DNA from: Oceanospirillum sp048270425
Lineage (GTDB): Bacteria > Pseudomonadota > Gammaproteobacteria > Pseudomonadales > Halomonadaceae
Reading direction: 5' to 3'
Assembly: GCA_048270425.1 (NCBI GenBank)
Contig: JBLWSY010000018.1
Span: 28,931-92,930 of the forward strand
Length of the DNA: 64,000 bases
Shown here: positions 1 to 8,885 of the stretch, piece by piece
Position numbering within the stretch: the stretch's first letter is position 1
Layout of the letters: every line of letters begins with the position of its first letter
Made by a program: the position numbers and the translations under genes
Notes under the pieces: generated by a model
Told to the model about the DNA's origin: nothing
The model's database searches: none
The model's input: only the letters and a program-made list of their open reading frames with translations

Positions 1-1659
1 GATCAGGTAGGCTTCTGGTCACTTGAATCCTGGGGCGGAGCGACATTTGACTCCTGTATCCGTTACCTGGGTGAAGACCCATGGGATCGTATCCGTGAGC
101 TCAAAAAAGCGATGCCAAATACTCGTCACCAAATGCTGCTGCGTGGCCAGAATCTTCTGGGCTACCGTCATTATGCTGATGATGTGGTTGATAAGTTTGT
201 AGAGCGTGCGGCAACTAACGGTGTGGATGTATTCCGCGTATTTGACGCGATGAACGATCCCCGTAACCTGAAGCGCGCCCTTGAGGCGGTTAAGAATGTA
301 GGTAAGCATGCCCAGGGCACGCTGTCTTACACCACCAGTCCTGTGCACAACCTTGATGCATGGCTGAGCCTGGCCAAAGAGATCGAAGATATGGGTGCAG
401 ACTCTATCGCGATCAAAGACATGGCCGGCATTATGACCCCTTACGATGCCTATGAACTGGTATCTCGCCTGAAGTCTGAGACAGATCTGGAAGTACAGCT
501 GCATGCGCACGCGACTTCCGGCTTGTCTGATATGACGATTCTGAAAGCTGTTGAAGCCGGTATTGACCGTGTTGATACGGCAATTTCTTCCATGTCGATG
601 ACCTATGGTCATACGGCAACGGAATCTGTTGTGGCAGCTCTGAAAGGAACTGATCGCGATACAGGTCTTGACCTGCTTCTGCTGGAAGACATTGCGGCAT
701 ACTTCCGTCAAGTTCGTAAGAAATACGCGAAGTTTGAAGGTGCTCTGCGGGGTACCGATTCCCGCATTCTGGTTGCACAGGTTCCTGGTGGCATGCTGAC
801 CAATATGGAAAGCCAGCTGCGTGAACAGGGTGCAGGTGATAAGTTCGATGAGGTTCTGGCCGAGATCCCGCGTGTACGTGAAGATCTGGGCTTTATCCCT
901 CTGGTAACGCCAACTTCTCAGATTGTGGGTACTCAGGCGGTACTGAACGTACTGACCGGCGAACGCTATAAGAGTATCTCCAAAGAAACTCAGGGCATTC
1001 TGAAAGGTGAATACGGTTCTGCACCGGCGCCTTTCAATGCTGAGCTGCAGGCTCGTGTTCTGGATGGTGCGGAAGCAATTACCTGCCGTCCGGCTGACTT
1101 GCTTGAGTCTGAAGTTGAAAAACTGACCGCAGAACTGAATGATCTGGCAAAAGAGAAAGGTTTCAACCTGGCTTCTGAGTCAATCGATGATGTTCTGACC
1201 TACGCATTGTTCCCTCAGATTGGTCTGAAGTTCCTGGAAAACCGTGGCAACCCAGATGCATTTGAGCCAGTCCCAACAGAAGAAGAAGGTACTAAAGCCG
1301 TGAGCAACAAAAATTCCGGTCCAGAAGTTTACACCATCACCGTTAATGGCCAGAACTATGTGGTTCAGGTAACTGAAGGTGGTGATATCTCTAATGTTCA
1401 GCCAGCTGCAGCGCCTGCGGCATCTGCACCGGCTCCGGCTGCTTCTGGTGGTGAGCCTGTTGCTGCTCCTTTAGCGGGTAACATCTTTAAAGTACTGGTA
1501 AGCCCAGGTCAGGCGGTTCAGGAAGGTGATGTGATCATCATTCTGGAAGCGATGAAGATGGAGACTGAAGTACGTGCACCACGTGCCGGTACGGTTGGCA
1601 GTGTAGATGTTCGTGAAGGCGATGCCGTTACTGTTGGCGATACTCTGCTGACGCTGTAA
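1..1659 (+). CDS. oadA: Oxaloacetate decarboxylase alpha subunit, 5' end outside window
   Basis: The frame is open from base 1, so the N-terminus (roughly 45 residues by comparison with a usual length near 600) lies upstream; 552 residues are visible. They begin inside the carboxyltransferase TIM barrel, continue through the conserved OadA/pyruvate carboxylase domain, pass an Ala/Pro-rich linker at about visible residues 467-482, and end in a biotinyl domain with EAMKMET. The biotinylated lysine codon is at 1555-1557, 33 residues before the end, the normal distance. The subunit transfers the carboxyl group of oxaloacetate to biotin. oadB follows after 29 bp, so this is an oad operon, and the small gamma subunit is expected just upstream of the window. 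A pyruvate carboxylase B subunit is the alternative, but the oadB neighbour argues against it. Confidence 0.95.
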   Translation, partial: DQVGFWSLESWGGATFDSCIRYLGEDPWDRIRELKKAMPNTRHQMLLRGQNLLGYRHYADDVVDKFVERAATNGVDVFRVFDAMNDPRNLKRALEAVKNVGKHAQGTLSYTTSPVHNLDAWLSLAKEIEDMGADSIAIKDMAGIMTPYDAYELVSRLKSETDLEVQLHAHATSGLSDMTILKAVEAGIDRVDTAISSMSMTYGHTATESVVAALKGTDRDTGLDLLLLEDIAAYFRQVRKKYAKFEGALRGTDSRILVAQVPGGMLTNMESQLREQGAGDKFDEVLAEIPRVREDLGFIPLVTPTSQIVGTQAVLNVLTGERYKSISKETQGILKGEYGSAPAPFNAELQARVLDGAEAITCRPADLLESEVEKLTAELNDLAKEKGFNLASESIDDVLTYALFPQIGLKFLENRGNPDAFEPVPTEEEGTKAVSNKNSGPEVYTITVNGQNYVVQVTEGGDISNVQPAAAPAASAPAPAASGGEPVAAPLAGNIFKVLVSPGQAVQEGDVIIILEAMKMETEVRAPRAGTVGSVDVREGDAVTVGDTLLTL

Positions 1660-1688
1660 GTCCCTGCTAAAACAACGAGGTTGATCAA

Positions 1689-2990
1689 ATGGAACAACTT
1701 TTGAGCTTATGGCAGGGCTCAGGTCTTTACAACATGGGGCTGGGTCAGCTGACGATGATTATTATCTGTCTGCTGCTTTTGTACCTTGCGATTGTTAAGA
1801 ACTTTGAACCTCTGCTGCTGGTTCCGATCGGTTTTGGTGGTCTTCTGGCCAACATTCCTGAAGCGGGGCTGGCGCTGTCTGCGGCCGAGCAGGCGATTCA
1901 TTTTGCTAAACCAGAAGTGCTGGCGGCCATTGCGCAAGCGCTTGATGCTAATACGACAGATCCTGAAGTATTAAAGCATCTTGTGCATGATACAGGCCCA
2001 AGTGCCTACGCAGCGGCACAGCTGGCGGCTCAGGATGCCGGTTATACTAACGGTATGCTGTATAGCTTCTACTCTGTGGCGATTGCCAGTGGTATTGCAC
2101 CGCTCGTAATCTTCATGGGGGTTGGTGCGATGACCGACTTTGGTCCTCTGCTGGCGAACCCTAAGACTCTGTTCCTGGGGGCGGCGGCGCAGTTTGGTAT
2201 TTTTGCCACTGTACTGGGTGCTGTCGGTCTTTCTGCCATGGGGCTGATGGACTTTTCGATCCAGCAAGCAGCTGCAATCGGTATTATCGGTGGTGCAGAC
2301 GGTCCGACATCTATCTATGTCGCAAGTCTGCTGGCCCCTGAACTGCTGGGTGCAATTGCAGTCGCATCGTACTCTTACATGGCGCTGGTGCCTCTGATTC
2401 AGCCGCCGATTATGCGTGCGCTGACAACTCCGGAAGAACGTAAGATTGAGATGATTCAGCTGCGTACCGTATCTAAAGCTGAGAAGATTATCTTCCCTCT
2501 TTCTCTGCTTATCCTGGTAGCCTTGTTGCTGCCGGATGCGGCACCACTGCTGGGTATGTTCTGCTTCGGTAACCTGATGAAAGAGTCTGGTGTTGTGGAT
2601 CGCCTGAGCGATACTGCTCAGAATGCCCTGATCAACATCACGACTATTTTCCTGGGTCTGTCTGTTGGCTCCAAGCTGATTGCAGATAAGTTCCTGGCCG
2701 TTGAGACTCTGGGTATTCTGTCTTTGGGTATTGTTGCTTTTGGTATTGGCACTGCTTCTGGCGTACTGATGGCAAAACTAATGAACAAGTTGACCAAGAC
2801 TCCGGTGAATCCGCTGATCGGTTCGGCAGGTGTGTCTGCAGTGCCTATGGCGGCCCGTGTATCCAACAAGCTGGGTCTGGAATACAACCCGCACAACTTC
2901 CTGCTGATGCACGCTATGGGCCCGAACGTGGCTGGTGTAATCGGCTCCGCAGTTGCTGCAGGTGTGATGATCAAGTATCTGGGTGGTTAA
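1689..2990 (+). CDS. oadB: Oxaloacetate decarboxylase beta subunit, Na+ pump
   Basis: This is a 433-residue, very hydrophobic membrane protein of normal OadB length. It decarboxylates carboxybiotin on the alpha subunit and couples this to Na+ export. The strongly conserved GGADGPT motif is present; its Asp204 corresponds to the essential membrane Asp of the Klebsiella enzyme (family knowledge). The C-terminal conserved stretch with NPLIGSAG and AARVS is also present. The start has a clear ribosome site (AACGAGG, about 10 nt upstream). A strong terminator follows 27 bp after the stop and closes the operon. Confidence 0.95.
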   Translation: MEQLLSLWQGSGLYNMGLGQLTMIIICLLLLYLAIVKNFEPLLLVPIGFGGLLANIPEAGLALSAAEQAIHFAKPEVLAAIAQALDANTTDPEVLKHLVHDTGPSAYAAAQLAAQDAGYTNGMLYSFYSVAIASGIAPLVIFMGVGAMTDFGPLLANPKTLFLGAAAQFGIFATVLGAVGLSAMGLMDFSIQQAAAIGIIGGADGPTSIYVASLLAPELLGAIAVASYSYMALVPLIQPPIMRALTTPEERKIEMIQLRTVSKAEKIIFPLSLLILVALLLPDAAPLLGMFCFGNLMKESGVVDRLSDTAQNALINITTIFLGLSVGSKLIADKFLAVETLGILSLGIVAFGIGTASGVLMAKLMNKLTKTPVNPLIGSAGVSAVPMAARVSNKLGLEYNPHNFLLMHAMGPNVAGVIGSAVAAGVMIKYLGG

Positions 2991-3015
2991 GACTATTCAA
3001 GGTTGATCAGAACAG

Positions 3016-3046
3016 AAAAACCACCGCTTTTGCGGTGGTTTTTTTA
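3016..3046 (+). terminator. Rho-independent terminator of oadAB
   Basis: A stem of AAAACCACCGC and GCGGTGGTTTT with a short T-rich loop is followed by a T run, starting 26 bp after the oadB stop. The A run on the left side means it could also serve the convergent HD-GYP gene. Confidence 0.9.
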
Positions 3047-3079
3047 TGTCTTGATTTCGCTTCTTAATGGCTTAGATGA

Positions 3080-3925
3080 TCAGGTGATGCCGCCCTGTGC
3101 GGACTCTTTGATGAACAGCTGAATGAAGCTGTTAAAGATCTTCTCATCGAAATGATGGGACATCTTATCTTTCATCAGCTTAAGTGCTTCAAAGACGGTC
3201 ATACCTTTTTTGTAGGAGCGCTCAGCGGTGAGGGCATCATAGATATCGGCTAAAGCGCAGATCTGGCCAAACTGATGAAACTCCTTGCCCTTTAGTCCGT
3301 ATGGGTAGCCGGAGCCATCAATTTTTTCATGATGCTGTAAAACGGTAATCTTACGAATCTCATCCAGTGAATTCGCTCGTTTTAACAGCTGTGCGCCGCG
3401 CTCGGGGTGATTACGCATGATGGTAAATTCTTCATCACTGAGTTTACCGGGCTTGTTCAGAATGCCGGGGTCTACCTGAGACTTACCGATATCATGCAGA
3501 AAAAAACCAACGCCGAGATCTTTCATCAGATTATCGTCTGAGGTTTTCAGAATATGCTTGGCGATCAGCAGGGATTTAACACCCACATTGACACAATGGG
3601 TGTAGGTATAATAGTCATGCGAGGTAATACGCAGTAGGCTGCCGGATACTTCGTCATCAGAAATGATGCACTCTGCCAATTCAATAATGGGCTGACTGGT
3701 ATCCTCGATCAGCGACTCAGTGACGGGTTCGTTCATTAGGTTGTGCATAAGTCCGCTGCAATGTTCGAAAACGGCCTTAGCTTTTTCATCTGAACTGGTA
3801 GGAGCTTTCAGCGCAGCACTGAGTTCTTCGGAAGGGCGATTCTTTTTGCCCCATTCACTTGGGTCATCCTTAACAAATTGCACCAGAGAGTCCGGGGTAC
3901 TGGTGTTAAGTTGAGACGGTTTCAC
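3080..3925 (-). CDS. HD-GYP domain protein, probable cyclic-di-GMP phosphodiesterase
   Basis: The protein has 281 residues. The first ~95 are an unassigned helical region without receiver or PAS signatures. The rest is a complete HD-GYP domain: His110, His144-Asp145 (HDIGK), His173, His198-His199-Glu, and the GYP signature at 206-208. All expected metal ligands are present, so the domain is likely active in hydrolysing c-di-GMP (family knowledge). There is no membrane segment, so it should be cytosolic. It converges with oadB and diverges from the ZorA-like gene across a 279-bp gap. The N-terminal signal input is unknown. Confidence 0.88.
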   Translation of the reverse strand: MKPSQLNTSTPDSLVQFVKDDPSEWGKKNRPSEELSAALKAPTSSDEKAKAVFEHCSGLMHNLMNEPVTESLIEDTSQPIIELAECIISDDEVSGSLLRITSHDYYTYTHCVNVGVKSLLIAKHILKTSDDNLMKDLGVGFFLHDIGKSQVDPGILNKPGKLSDEEFTIMRNHPERGAQLLKRANSLDEIRKITVLQHHEKIDGSGYPYGLKGKEFHQFGQICALADIYDALTAERSYKKGMTVFEALKLMKDKMSHHFDEKIFNSFIQLFIKESAQGGIT

Positions 3926-4204
3926 CCTTTATTCCTCAGCTCTAATTGTTCTTTTGTTGATGTAAAGCATAGTAGATTTCTAAAATAGCATGACCTCGGA
4001 AAAACCCTTGGGTGATCGGGGTTTTGTAGCCATATTTGTATCTTTATGTAAGGGGTCGGGCCTGATTAAGGAAGGAAAAGAGGTGAGTAATGTCGAAGTG
4101 TCATTCGGCTTTTGTAACGCTTCTGCAAGCTGCTTTTTCGATACCCGTTTTCAGAAAACAAAGTTAGCGCCATAATAGGCCCTCATTTATTTTAAGCGAC
4201 ATTT

Positions 4205-5845
4205 ATGGATTTCTTAGCAGCTTTTTCACCACTGACGACGGTCGTCATTCTGATCATTATGGCACTGACCCTGTATTTTCACGGGCCGGTCTATTCACTG
4301 CGCACGGTAAATGCCGCCCCCTCGATTCTGACCAGTATCGGAATCTTCGGGACCTTCCTGGGTGTGGCCCTCGGTCTGATGGATTTTGATACCACGGATA
4401 TCGAAGGCAGTGTGCCTCAGTTGATTGAAGGCCTTAAAACAGCGTTCTGGTCCTCTATTGCCGGCTTGTTGGCTGCTATGAGTATTAAGTTACGCCATGT
4501 GATTAAGCATGTGCGCAATTATGAGACGGAAACCAAATATACCGGCGCAACGGTTGATGACCTGGCTACCTTGCTGGGTGATATCCGTCTGGTGTTGAAC
4601 AAGTCCGGTCTTGCCGATATCGGCGATAATATTCAAGCGGGCACCAAAGGCCTGGAGCAGCATCTGGAGCGACTGGAAAGCGTTATCAGTCAGTATCAGC
4701 AGGAGATGGTATCCGCTAACAGTAATGCGTTGACGACGGCGATTACTGATCTGATGACCAGCTTTAATGAAAAGATCACCGTGCAGTATGGTGATAACTT
4801 CCGACAGCTGAATCAGGCAGTTGGCCGTATGGTGGAATGGCAGGAGAACTATAAGGGAGAGCTTGCCAAGCTGCTTGAGCAGCAGAAAGCCAATGGCGAC
4901 GTTTTGGATAAAGCCACCGAAGCCTACCAAACCATGGTGCAGCACACTCAGGCCTTTAACGAGGTCTCCGAGAAGCTGGGTGATGTGATGACCGGGCTTC
5001 AGCAGCAGTCAGATTCACTGGGTAGTTATCTGGATAGCCTGGCCAGTCTGGTCAGTAAAGCATCCGATGGATTGCCTGCTCTTGAAGGGCGCATTATGAC
5101 GCTGACTGAAGAGCTGGCAAATGGTATCCGTGAAAGTCATCGCCAGATGAATGAGTTGCTGACGAACACGTCCTCAACAATCGAAAAAACCGTCATTACC
5201 GTGAACAAACAGCTGGTCACCGATATGGAACAGGTGAACAGTCGCCATAATGATATTCTGATTCAGATGCTGGATCGTAATGAACAGCAACTGGTGCGTA
5301 TGGATAATGCCATGGAGCAGGAGCTAACCCACGCGCTGCAAACCTTTGGGGGGCAGCTGACGGCTTTGTCTGAGAAGTTTGTTAGTGATTACTTGCCTTT
5401 GACTGAAAAACTGCGACAAGTCGTTCAGCTATCCGGGCAGATACCCGCTGGGGGTAATACGAACGCACCTGCGACAAAAGCACCTGTATCTCAGGATAAA
5501 GTCCGTACCCAAAAAGCTGAAGTTGCTCATTCTCATAACAGGCAGCCTGATAATTTTGCCACGGCTGATCACTCTTTCAGTGCTAAGCCTGAGAACGTTA
5601 AGCAGGATGAGCTGCCTTCTGAGGCTGCTGACACTTCAGGTGATCAGAAGACGACTCATAGGGTTGTATCGCATGATGCTTTTTCACCGGAAGACTCTGA
5701 AGCTCAGGTGAAACCTGATCTGAGTGAGCAGAAAAAAGAAGATTCCGTGCAGTCGGTTAGTCAACCTCAATCTATTGAAGCCGATAAGACGCCTCCACTT
5801 AGACCGGGTCGCCGTGCTGCACGAGCAGGAAGGAACCTGAAGTGA
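4205..5845 (+). CDS. ZorA-like MotA/TolQ/ExbB-family proton channel protein with long coiled-coil tail
   Basis: The protein has 546 residues. Three hydrophobic segments (about 8-25, 38-59, 77-95) carry the MotA/TolQ/ExbB pattern, including SIGIFGTFLGVALGL and the following FDTTDIEGSVPQLIEGLK region typical of ZorA-type proteins. From about 100 to 420 it is long, helical and Gln/Glu-rich, looking like coiled coil. From about 420 it is low-complexity and probably disordered, ending in basic residues. Zorya ZorA has the same plan, a channel plus a long cytoplasmic tail (family knowledge). The stop overlaps the start of the ZorB-like gene (GTGA), so the two are translationally coupled. No ZorC, ZorD or ZorE homologue is present, so assignment to anti-phage Zorya is an inference. 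Confidence 0.7.
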   Translation: MDFLAAFSPLTTVVILIIMALTLYFHGPVYSLRTVNAAPSILTSIGIFGTFLGVALGLMDFDTTDIEGSVPQLIEGLKTAFWSSIAGLLAAMSIKLRHVIKHVRNYETETKYTGATVDDLATLLGDIRLVLNKSGLADIGDNIQAGTKGLEQHLERLESVISQYQQEMVSANSNALTTAITDLMTSFNEKITVQYGDNFRQLNQAVGRMVEWQENYKGELAKLLEQQKANGDVLDKATEAYQTMVQHTQAFNEVSEKLGDVMTGLQQQSDSLGSYLDSLASLVSKASDGLPALEGRIMTLTEELANGIRESHRQMNELLTNTSSTIEKTVITVNKQLVTDMEQVNSRHNDILIQMLDRNEQQLVRMDNAMEQELTHALQTFGGQLTALSEKFVSDYLPLTEKLRQVVQLSGQIPAGGNTNAPATKAPVSQDKVRTQKAEVAHSHNRQPDNFATADHSFSAKPENVKQDELPSEAADTSGDQKTTHRVVSHDAFSPEDSEAQVKPDLSEQKKEDSVQSVSQPQSIEADKTPPLRPGRRAARAGRNLK

Positions 5846-6594
5846 ACCGACTGGACCAGCAGCAGAGCGAAGAGGAAAACCTGACGGCTGAGGAAGGGGC
5901 GCATTGGGTTGCTGTCAGTGACCTTATGGCAGGACTCATGATGGTTTTTCTTCTGGTCGCTGTGGCCTATATGGTGATTCTTGAGCGCGAAACTGAAAAG
6001 ATTAAGCAGGTGGCTCTGCTGTATCAGGATCTTCGGGAACAGTTGTATCAGGACCTTTATCAGGAATTTAAAGATGACCTGCCCCGCTGGGGGGCTGAGT
6101 TGAAAGCCGAAGATCTCAGTTTTCAGTTTTACAACACGGAAGTGATGTTTGATCTGGGTAAGTCTACTTTGCAGCCAGAATTTGAAGCCATTCTGGCGGA
6201 CTTTTTTCCACGATACACCCGAATTATTACCTCAGAAAAGTACCGGCATGATATTTCTGAAGTGCGCATTGAAGGCCATACTTCAAGTGACTGGACCAAT
6301 GCCAGAAGCCCGGATGAAGCCTACATCAACAACATGGGCTTATCGCAGGCCCGAACCCGATCCGCTTTAGGGTTTGTTCTTTCATTACCTGAAGTGGAGT
6401 ACCAAAAAGATTGGTTGAAAGGCCATTTGACAGCCAACGGTTTATCCTCATCAAAGTTGGTGATTACTTCGTCCGGAGAAGAGAACAGTGAGCGTTCCCG
6501 CCGGGTTGAGTTTCGCCTGAGAACCGATGCTGATTCCCGCATCCGGGAGATTCTGAAAGATGTGCTGGATGAAGAGGCGCAGGCCGGACGATGA
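5842..6594 (+). CDS. ZorB-like MotB/OmpA-domain stator protein
   Basis: This is a 250-residue protein starting at GTG inside the ZorA-like stop codon. One membrane segment spans about 26-47 and is preceded by SDLMAG; Asp27 sits where MotB and ZorB carry the proton-binding Asp. A periplasmic stretch leads into an OmpA/MotB-like peptidoglycan-binding domain with EGHTSSDW (144-151) and LSQARTRS (167-174). It should anchor the ion channel to the cell wall. The next gene overlaps by 4 bp (ATGA). The size is close to known ZorB proteins; a flagellar MotB is unlikely because no other flagellar genes are nearby. Confidence 0.75.
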   Translation: MNRLDQQQSEEENLTAEEGAHWVAVSDLMAGLMMVFLLVAVAYMVILERETEKIKQVALLYQDLREQLYQDLYQEFKDDLPRWGAELKAEDLSFQFYNTEVMFDLGKSTLQPEFEAILADFFPRYTRIITSEKYRHDISEVRIEGHTSSDWTNARSPDEAYINNMGLSQARTRSALGFVLSLPEVEYQKDWLKGHLTANGLSSSKLVITSSGEENSERSRRVEFRLRTDADSRIREILKDVLDEEAQAGR

Positions 6595-7187
6595 AGTTAC
6601 CGGACTTCAATAAAGATGAAGGTATGTTATCGCTGCGACGCCAGATGAACGCACGCAGGCCTGGGCATTTTGTGCTTTTTGATGCCAGCAGACATCTTAC
6701 CGGACAGGAGCGATCACAGTTAGAGAACCAGGGGCTGAAAACCTCCTACGACAGTATTCGCATATTGCCGGATCAGACGCTGGCGATTAAAAACGGGCGG
6801 GTTATTGTTTTCTTTGCTGACGATTTGCAGTTGTTAAAAGATGACAGCAAGCCTATGAGAAGGCGGGAAAAAGAACATTTTCATGTTGCAGGCTGTAGTG
6901 TTTTACAGAATCGGTGTAAAGAGCCAATCATTGCCACCACGTGTCTGACATCGCCCTTTCCGGTTCCGGGGGAGGGCAGCAAACGCAGAAGCTTAACCGT
7001 TTGTCCGGAATGCCTGACGTTGTTGGCCTATAAAGGGTTTAGCCTGACCCGTAACCGTAAAATCAGATACAGCGAGATTTTGCTGCGTAATTTTCAGCTG
7101 CAGGATTTCTTTAGGGTTTATACCCTGTACCCGGTGCGAATTGAGGGGCAGTTTTTGACCCCTCAACCCAGCTTACAGCGTCGTTAG
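6591..7187 (+). CDS. Unknown Cys-rich protein coupled to the ZorAB-like pair
   Basis: I do not recognise this 198-residue protein. It has no signal peptide or membrane segment and is basic near the C-terminus. A possible zinc site is visible: His96, His98 and Cys102 in the middle and a CPEC pair (Cys138, Cys141) later, with further Cys109 and Cys118. Its start overlaps the ZorB-like stop (ATGA), so all three genes form one coupled unit. In Zorya systems the third and later genes are cytoplasmic effectors (family knowledge); this gene occupies that position but shows no helicase, nuclease or EH-signature motif that I can see. No terminator is evident after it. Confidence 0.7.
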   Translation: MKLPDFNKDEGMLSLRRQMNARRPGHFVLFDASRHLTGQERSQLENQGLKTSYDSIRILPDQTLAIKNGRVIVFFADDLQLLKDDSKPMRRREKEHFHVAGCSVLQNRCKEPIIATTCLTSPFPVPGEGSKRRSLTVCPECLTLLAYKGFSLTRNRKIRYSEILLRNFQLQDFFRVYTLYPVRIEGQFLTPQPSLQRR

Positions 7188-7208
7188 TGCGCATCAGTCG
7201 ATTCGGAC

Positions 7209-7652
7209 CTACTTGATCACTTCCACTTCTGCTTTAATTGAGTTCGCGATAAAGCAGTTTTTATGGGCACCTTCGTGCAGACGATCCAATTCTGCTTCAG
7301 TAGGCTGTTTGTCGCCGCCAAAAACAATGGTCGGTTTCAGCTCAATACGACTGACAACTTTGCCCCGTTCCGCTTTGGTCAGAAAACCAACAGCATCATC
7401 CTGATAGCTTTCAACCTTAAACCCTTTGATATCCGCAATCGCCAGGAAGGTCAGCATATGGCAGCTGGACACTGCCGCAACCAACATCTGTTCAGGGTCT
7501 GCACACTGATCGTCACCCATAAAACTTGCAGCGGATGACGCATTGATTAACTGACCACCGTTAAGAGTCAGTGTGTGGTTACGACAAAAGGTAGCATTGT
7601 CTTCCGGATGTGCTTTACGTTTCCAATTCAGCTGAGCGCGATGTTCTGACAT
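7209..7652 (-). CDS. OsmC/Ohr-family peroxidase-like protein
   Basis: The protein has 147 residues, the usual OsmC-family length. The two conserved cysteines are present: Cys64 in SSCHML and Cys133 in HKNCFIANS, with the mixed alpha/beta pattern between them. Family members reduce organic hydroperoxides through these thiols in the cytoplasm. The start is preceded by AAGGAAAG. It is a single gene, converging with the ZorAB-like cassette and with its own upstream promoter candidate. A YhfA-like member of unknown substrate cannot be excluded. Confidence 0.85.
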   Translation of the reverse strand: MSEHRAQLNWKRKAHPEDNATFCRNHTLTLNGGQLINASSAASFMGDDQCADPEQMLVAAVSSCHMLTFLAIADIKGFKVESYQDDAVGFLTKAERGKVVSRIELKPTIVFGGDKQPTEAELDRLHEGAHKNCFIANSIKAEVEVIK

Positions 7653-7703
7653 AGGTCTTTCCTTTTAAGGTATGGGGAGAACTATCCATTGATAAATACA
7701 GGC

Positions 7704-7737
7704 ATTATAAACATAAACACAGCATTGAATAAGTTTG
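7704..7737 (-). promoter_or_regulatory. Candidate promoter of the OsmC-family gene
   Basis: On the minus strand a perfect TATAAT (complement of 7704-7709) lies about 50 bp upstream of the OsmC-family start. The matching -35 region is weak (TTATTC-like). The call rests mainly on the -10 box. Confidence 0.4.
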
Positions 7738-7836
7738 TTCTAATATTTATACCTTACGATGTCAATCTGTCTCCGGATCAGAGATGACCCAAGGCAACAA
7801 TGCTTGTTGAGATGCACGATAGAGAAATAGCAGGCA

Positions 7837-7870
7837 ATAAAAAACCCGACAGAGTGACTGTCGGGTTTTA
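7837..7870 (-). terminator. Terminator of the tRNA gene
   Basis: Read on the minus strand, AAAACCCGACAG and CTGTCGGGTTTT form a perfect stem followed by a T run, just downstream of the tRNA 3' end. Confidence 0.88.
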
Positions 7871-7878
7871 GTAGATGG

Positions 7879-7955
7879 TGGTGGGCCTGCTCGGACTTGA
7901 ACCGAGGACCTAACGATTATGAGTCGTGTGCTCTAACCAACTGAGCTACAGGCCC
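7879..7955 (-). tRNA. tRNA with CAU anticodon (Ile2 or elongator Met)
   Basis: A 77-nt cloverleaf with encoded CCA. Acceptor stem GGGCCTG pairs with CAGGCCC, the D-loop is GCTCAGTTGGTTAGAGC, the anticodon loop is CTCATAA with stem ACGA-like pairing, and the T-arm contains GGTTCAAGTCC. Anticodon CAU means either elongator methionine or isoleucine-2, whose C34 is converted to lysidine. The GACTCATAATC anticodon arm resembles the Ile2 type, which I favour slightly. It is not initiator tRNA, because the first acceptor pair is a normal G-C and the anticodon stem lacks three G-C pairs. Confidence 0.92.
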
Positions 7956-8106
7956 TTCAAGTAACGGTTGGCCTCAATAAGCTCAATCCGTAAAACTTAA
8001 GTGGCCGGAATTGTACAAAAGCTAAATCAGATTCGCCAGTCTTTAAATGCTCAAACTGTTTGATATATCAGAATTTATTCCGGGAAATTAAAAACGCGGG
8101 TTCGGC

Positions 8107-8604
8107 TTAATCTGCTTTATCGATCTGATCAGACGTAAGTTCAATTAACTGGGGTTGCTGTAGAATGTTGAGCAGAACAAGAACCCGGTCTTCACCTTTA
8201 CTATGCTGATAAACCGCTTCAAGAAACGCAAACGGGCCGCTGGTAATACGCACTTTATCACCGGTTTTAAGGCCCAGAAAAGGCGTTTCGTTCTGCTTAA
8301 GCTGAGCTTCGTTAGCTTTGATTTCATCAATCAGAGCCTGAGGTATAACGGTGGGTTGCTCTCCGAAACGGACCACGCCAGCGATACCCCGGGTGGATAG
8401 AAGAGACCGCCAGTTGCCTACGCCATCGGAAAGCTGCACAAAGATGTAACGGGGGAAGAGACTTTCCTCCACCCTAATCTGTTTGCCATTGCGCTTCTTT
8501 TGCACCTGTATCATCGGGCGATAACAGGTATAACCTTGATTTTTAAGGTTAAGTTCGGCTCTGTCATCTTCCCGTGGCTTGCAGGTAAATAAAAACCAAC
8601 TCAA
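8107..8604 (-). CDS. rfaH: RfaH-type transcription antiterminator (NusG paralogue)
   Basis: The protein has 165 residues; E. coli RfaH has 162. The N-terminal NGN domain is visible (SWFLFTCKPRED, then LFPRYIFVQL and TRGIAGVVRFGE) and the C-terminal KOW domain begins near GDKVRITSGPFAF. I choose TTG at 8604: it is preceded by AAGGTG with 6-nt spacing and gives the family start M-S-W. GTG at 8622 would add six residues. RfaH binds RNA polymerase paused at an ops element and suppresses termination in long surface-polysaccharide operons (family knowledge). A perfect ops element lies in this window at 17992-18003, so the target is probably the polysaccharide operon starting at 18062. Confidence 0.88.
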   Translation of the reverse strand: MSWFLFTCKPREDDRAELNLKNQGYTCYRPMIQVQKKRNGKQIRVEESLFPRYIFVQLSDGVGNWRSLLSTRGIAGVVRFGEQPTVIPQALIDEIKANEAQLKQNETPFLGLKTGDKVRITSGPFAFLEAVYQHSKGEDRVLVLLNILQQPQLIELTSDQIDKAD

Positions 8605-8746
8605 AACAAGCACCTTTTGCACTAAAAAATCTATTAAATACTATTTTAACGGAAAATTATCCGACATTCGCTAATCTTCACGTAGGAATGTGTAACGGCC
8701 CGTATTTTGCTGCTTAAATTTTTTTTAGCAAAACTGCAAAAAGTAG

Positions 8747-8774
8747 TTGTAAAGCCATAAAGTCGTGCTCTAAT
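8747..8774 (+). promoter_or_regulatory. Candidate sigma-70 promoter of the cold-shock gene
   Basis: TTGTAA (8747-8752) and TCTAAT (8769-8774) are separated by 16 bp. This gives a leader of about 105 nt before the cold-shock start, with a small CCGG-GAGT-CCGG hairpin at about 8847-8861. A long leader is typical for cspA-type genes. Confidence 0.4.
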
Positions 8775-8885
8775 AGAGGTACTGCAGCATGTGTTGCGGT
8801 GGCAATGATGGAACGTCCTTCGGATGAACCATGTAAGATTTTTTTCCCGGTGAGTCCGGGTGCTAGCAAGAGTAAAGAGGACGTT

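Noticed and set aside
19..711. 230-residue reading frame on the minus strand
   Set aside because: Shadow of oadA, which has full family conservation on the plus strand.
3990..4175. 61-residue reading frame between the HD-GYP and ZorA-like genes
   Set aside because: No ribosome site, no recognisable family and an unlikely amino-acid pattern.
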